DNA of 6,606 nucleotides from Methylomarinum sp964474415. Its GTDB lineage: Bacteria; Pseudomonadota; Gammaproteobacteria; Methylococcales; Methylomonadaceae. A model generated the notes under the pieces. That model worked only from the letters and a program-made list of their open reading frames with translations, did no database searches and was not told the origin of the DNA. Location: positions 1 to 6,606 of the forward strand of contig CAYYSO010000127.1 of assembly GCA_964474415.1 (NCBI GenBank). Reading direction: 5' to 3'. Shown here in pieces: positions 6,553 to 6,606 of the stretch. Positions within the stretch are counted from its first letter, which is position 1. Each line of letters starts with the position of its first letter. The position numbers were made by a program, and so were the translations under genes.

Positions 6553-6606
6553 GTTCGCTGTTCGCTGTTCGCTGTTCGCTGTTCGCTGTTCGCTGTTCGC
6601 TGTTCG
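6553..6606. repeat. Heptanucleotide tandem repeat (GTTCGCT)7.7, runs off the window
   Basis: Seven perfect copies of GTTCGCT (6553-6601) plus five bases of an eighth reach the window end, with no variation between copies. On the minus strand, the coding strand of the neighbouring gene, the unit reads AGCGAAC. The repeat ends six bases before the GTG start of the PAS-GGDEF-EAL gene. Seven is not a multiple of three, so three units encode a heptapeptide repeat (RTANSEQ) and cycle through all frames. No frame within the repeat contains a stop, ATG, GTG or TTG. Perfect short repeats of this kind are prone to slippage. The total copy number is unknown because the array is cut by the window edge. 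Confidence 0.95.

Noticed and set aside
6553..6606. CRISPR array
   Set aside because: The unit is 7 bases with no spacers, so it is a simple tandem repeat.

Overview
The window looks like a chromosomal segment of a gammaproteobacterium. The evidence is the tail of a glutaminyl-tRNA synthetase of the enterobacterial type, a YniA-like fructosamine kinase, a small DUF3135-like protein and an MCP with a typical gammaproteobacterial signalling domain. Base composition is moderately AT-rich. A methanotroph of the Methylococcales is possible, but that is a guess from general resemblance. Nothing seen is phage, plasmid, CRISPR or insertion sequence.

Left half, plus strand (1-1896): the last 32 codons of glnS, a 115-base gap holding a strong RNA hairpin, a fructosamine/ketosamine kinase family gene, and 21 bases later a HAD-IIA phosphatase of the LHPP/TIGR01458 type. 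The last two are probably co-transcribed. They would pair a kinase acting on glycated amines with a small phosphatase.

Centre (1897-2123): a 227-base gap between convergent genes, with no gene seen. It holds two overlapping perfect palindromes and no convincing terminator.

Right half, minus strand (read from 6606 down to 2124): a PAS-GGDEF-EAL protein with both catalytic domains apparently intact, then a 290-base gap with a folded, REP-like repeat and a weak terminator candidate. Next come a 72-codon DUF3135-like ORF, a 245-base gap, and a 661-residue transmembrane methyl-accepting chemotaxis protein with a long helical sensor domain. These genes share a signalling theme (c-di-GMP turnover and chemotaxis), but the gaps suggest separate transcripts.

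The most notable feature is at the right edge. Nearly eight perfect tandem copies of a 7-base unit (GTTCGCT on the plus strand) lie directly upstream of the apparent GTG start of the PAS-GGDEF-EAL gene and run off the window. The reading frame stays open through the repeat. The other two registers stop within 17 bases after the repeat. If translation begins upstream, copy-number slippage would switch this c-di-GMP enzyme on and off. The start of that gene is therefore unresolved in this window.
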